Of a stretch of DNA of 32,277 bases, positions 30,496-32,277 are shown piece by piece; the first letter of the stretch is position 1, and every line of letters starts with the position of its first letter. The notes beneath the pieces are model-generated. The model saw only the letters and a list, made by a program, of their open reading frames with translations. It had not been told where the DNA came from and did not search any database. A program made the translations under genes and the position numbers. The DNA is from Oscillospiraceae bacterium (GTDB lineage: Bacteria > Bacillota > Clostridia > Oscillospirales > CAG-272): NCBI GenBank assembly GCA_015063905.1, contig SVTF01000021.1:1-32277 (forward strand). The letters are read 5' to 3'.

Positions 30496-31263
30496 ATGAA
30501 GATCCTGTCAATTGGCGACATAGTAGGAGTTAGAGCTATCTCGTATCTTAGGCAAAGACTTTGGAAGCTACGCGATGCTCAAAAAATAGATTACGTCATT
30601 GCAAACGGAGAGAACGCAAGCGAAATACACGGCCTCTCGTCTTGCGACGCGCGCGCTATACTTGATTGCGGAGTAGACTTTATCACGCTGGGCAATCACA
30701 CGTGGAACAAAAGGGATATATATCAGTTTCTTGACGCCAATCCCGAAAGCATAATCCGCCCCGCAAACTATCCCGGAAGCGCGCCCGGATACGGTCACTC
30801 TATCGTCACCGTAAACGGCTACCGTCTGCTGATCATGAACGTTCTCGGTCAAGCTTTTATGGAACCCGTAGGCGATCCTTTTGATACGCTCGAGCTGATA
30901 CTTGCCAGAGAAGAAGGTAATTACGACCTTTCCATTCTTGACATTCACGCGGAAGCAACAAGCGAAAAATACGCGATCGCGCGCGTCTTTGACGGCAAAA
31001 TAGACATCATATTTGGAACACATACGCACGTACCCACCGCCGACGTACAGATATTGCCCGCAGGCACCGCTTACGTGACCGATCTTGGTATGACAGGCCC
31101 CAGAAACGGAGTCCTTGGAGTAGACGCTCAACGAACGCTCACAAAAATGAGAATGCATATGCCAGCGCAATTTACCGTGGCTGACGGCGAAATACGCGCA
31201 GATGCCGTCATTTTTGAATTTGACGGTCAAAAAATTACTAAGGCTGAAAGAATAGAATTTTAA
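30496..31263 (+). CDS. ymdB: YmdB-family metallophosphoesterase
   Basis: 255-residue calcineurin-like phosphoesterase. Metal-binding motifs are in order: SIGDIVG, ANGENAS, LGNHTWNKRDI, an LDIHAEATSEK block and GTHTHVPTAD. YmdB hydrolyses 2',3'-cAMP or cGMP in Bacillus and affects biofilm and motility decisions; family knowledge only. In many relatives GGKG follows NGENA; here it is EIHG. It starts 36 bases after mnmE with AAAGGA upstream, and its stop overlaps the next ATG. Confidence 0.93.
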   Translation: MKILSIGDIVGVRAISYLRQRLWKLRDAQKIDYVIANGENASEIHGLSSCDARAILDCGVDFITLGNHTWNKRDIYQFLDANPESIIRPANYPGSAPGYGHSIVTVNGYRLLIMNVLGQAFMEPVGDPFDTLELILAREEGNYDLSILDIHAEATSEKYAIARVFDGKIDIIFGTHTHVPTADVQILPAGTAYVTDLGMTGPRNGVLGVDAQRTLTKMRMHMPAQFTVADGEIRADAVIFEFDGQKITKAERIEF

Positions 31264-31799
31264 TGGACGTAAAAATTATTAGATCTCTGCCTCGGGACGT
31301 GGATGCTCTTTGCGCTCTTTTTGACGAGGCAAGAGAAACTATAAAAACGCTTGGGATCGATCAATGGCAAAACGGCTATCCGTCGTCTAACGTAATACTG
31401 AATGATATTGCTCGAGGAGAATCTCTATCTGTTATCGCAGATGGAGAATTATGCGCATCGTTTGCTCTGATCGAGAAGGGAGAGCCCACCTATGACAAGA
31501 TCTATGACGGGAATTGGCTGATGGGTAACCTTCCCTTTTGCGAGGATCCATCTTATTTAGCAATTCACCGTGTTGCTATCGCAGTCAGATTCCGCGGACA
31601 GGGTATTTCTTCAACCATTATTGAATATGCCAAAGAGTATGCCTTACGCACAGGCAAAAAATCCTTGCGAATAGACACGCACCGCGGCAACGTCGTTATG
31701 AGACGAATGCTGGAAAAGCACGGCTTTGTTCATTGCGGAACTATTTTCCTTGAAAACGGCGATGAGCGCGTGGCATATGAATTAATAGTCTTTTCCTAG
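31263..31799 (+). CDS. GNAT-family N-acetyltransferase
   Basis: 178-residue GNAT-fold enzyme. Motif A, for acetyl-CoA binding, is visible as VAIAVRFRGQGISSTIIEYA, followed by motif B (LRIDTHRGNVVMRRMLEKHGFVHCG). Substrate unknown. The ATG overlaps the ymdB stop by one base (TAATG), so they are coupled. Followed by an intrinsic terminator at 31879-31908. Confidence 0.9.
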   Translation: MDVKIIRSLPRDVDALCALFDEARETIKTLGIDQWQNGYPSSNVILNDIARGESLSVIADGELCASFALIEKGEPTYDKIYDGNWLMGNLPFCEDPSYLAIHRVAIAVRFRGQGISSTIIEYAKEYALRTGKKSLRIDTHRGNVVMRRMLEKHGFVHCGTIFLENGDERVAYELIVFS

Positions 31800-31878
31800 G
31801 CAAATTTGGCCTTGTGTTAATCTTGCTTAACTTTGTAAAACTTCCCGTTTAATTAGCAACAAGATAAACGTTAATCCT

Positions 31879-31908
31879 AAGGCATCTACGCAAGTAGATG
31901 CCTTTTAT
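31879..31908 (+). terminator. Terminator after the GNAT gene
   Basis: Perfect 11-bp stem AAGGCATCTAC / GTAGATGCCTT (31879-31889 with 31894-31904), loop GCAA, T-rich tail. Confidence 0.9.
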
Positions 31909-31911
31909 TGA

Positions 31912-32135
31912 GTCGCTCACGAAGTGAGTAGACCAATTTCATCGTGTATATACGATAAAAAGACAAGCCTTTGCGCTTGCTTTGCAGACATACACAAATT
32001 GAACTTGAGGGAGAAAATAGGGCGCTCAAACGGCGACAACACTCGCCGTTTGAGTAGCCAAAACAAAAGAAGTAACCCGAGGGAGAAGATTCCCATCTGC
32101 GCTTGTATGGCAAGCCAGCTTGCCATACAAGTAGC
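31912..32135 (-). repeat. Tandem hairpin modules with constant flanks
   Basis: Read on the minus strand, three hairpins each have CTAC just before the stem and GCG just after it: stems at 32102-32131 (13-14 bp), 32025-32054 (12 bp) and 31916-31928 (5-6 bp). The stems differ in sequence, while flanks repeat: TTCTTT(T)GTTT before GCTAC and TTCTCCCTC after, in the first two units, about 77 bases apart. No known family recognised. Confidence 0.55.
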
Positions 32136-32141
32136 ATAAAC

Positions 32142-32176
32142 AAAGAAAACCACTTGCACTGCAAGTGGTTTTCTTT
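32142..32176 (-). terminator. Terminator of the rRNA operon
   Basis: 16-bp perfect stem AAAGAAAACCACTTGC / GCAAGTGGTTTTCTTT (32142-32157 with 32161-32176), loop of 3, about 9 bases past the 5S 3' end. Confidence 0.85.
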
Positions 32177-32184
32177 GTTTTAAT

Positions 32185-32277
<93 letters not shown>

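Larger units (their letters stand above)
31800..32184. other. Gene-free region with many hairpins next to the 5S gene
   Basis: No credible gene in this 385-base stretch. It contains the terminator of the GNAT gene, a small palindrome ATCGTGTATATACGAT (about 31940-31955), three hairpin modules with constant flanks (31912-32135) and the terminator of the rRNA operon (32142-32176). Apparent open frames across it simply follow the inverted repeats. Confidence 0.65.

Noticed and set aside
31912-32135. CRISPR or integron attC array
   Set aside because: Units are few, spacing is uneven, stems vary while flanks are constant, and no integrase or cas gene is nearby.

Overview
This window reads as a chromosomal segment of an uncultured, endospore-forming, probably anaerobic member of the Bacillota (class Clostridia). 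The evidence is a complete spoIIA operon (spoIIAA-spoIIAB-sigF), a SpoIID-like/peptidoglycan-binding gene set behind a SigK-like promoter, the Gram-positive rpmH-rnpA-yidD-yidC-jag cluster, a single-chain Fe-S serine dehydratase, an HPr-like protein and a YmdB phosphodiesterase. Many genes have near-consensus SigA promoters with 17-bp spacers, strong AGGAGG-type ribosome binding sites and clear intrinsic terminators. I see no prophage, insertion sequence, CRISPR array or tRNA gene.

Layout. 1-171: GC-rich hairpin repeats. 172-1846 (-): spoIIA operon behind a probable Spo0A/SigH promoter. 1995-4046 (-): EF-G-like GTPase with its own promoter and terminator. 4336-4977 (-): phosphoribosyltransferase-like protein. 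5085-8876 (-): SGNH hydrolase-hflX-yigZ-tatD operon. 9041-9250 (-): ribosomal protein L31. 9501-11888 (+): three-gene, probably spore-envelope operon. 12009-15412 (-): zapA, U32 peptidase/hydroxylase-type protein and a leucine-carboxyl-methyltransferase-like enzyme. 15584-18939 (+): proB and a giant Sel1-repeat protein. 19045-19500 (+): MarR regulator. 19556-20764 (-): sdaA. 20845-22038 (-): Na/Ca antiporter. 22150-25384 (-): rpmH, rnpA, yidD, yidC, jag. 25385-26061: long gene-free region with repeats. 26062-27465 (-): MATE pump. 27635-31799 (+): holA, HPr-like, mnmE, ymdB-like and a GNAT acetyltransferase. 31800-32184: gene-free region with tandem hairpin modules. 32185-32277 (-): 3' part of a 5S rRNA gene whose rRNA operon continues past the window end.

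Most genes are housekeeping: translation (EF-G-like, HflX, L31, L34, MnmE, 5S), RNA processing (RnpA), membrane protein insertion (YidC, YidD, Jag), replication (HolA) and division (ZapA). The sporulation theme appears twice: early forespore control (spoIIA) and a late mother-cell operon (9501-11888).

The least explained parts are non-coding: a family of hairpins with very long perfect arms (1-160 and 25895-25990), a 17-nt motif shared by two distant intergenic regions (9423-9439 and 25620-25636), tandem hairpin modules with constant flanks but different stems beside the 5S gene, and a long-loop hairpin with a possible opposing promoter between rpmH and rnpA. I could run no database searches or folding; all such claims rest on reading the sequence.
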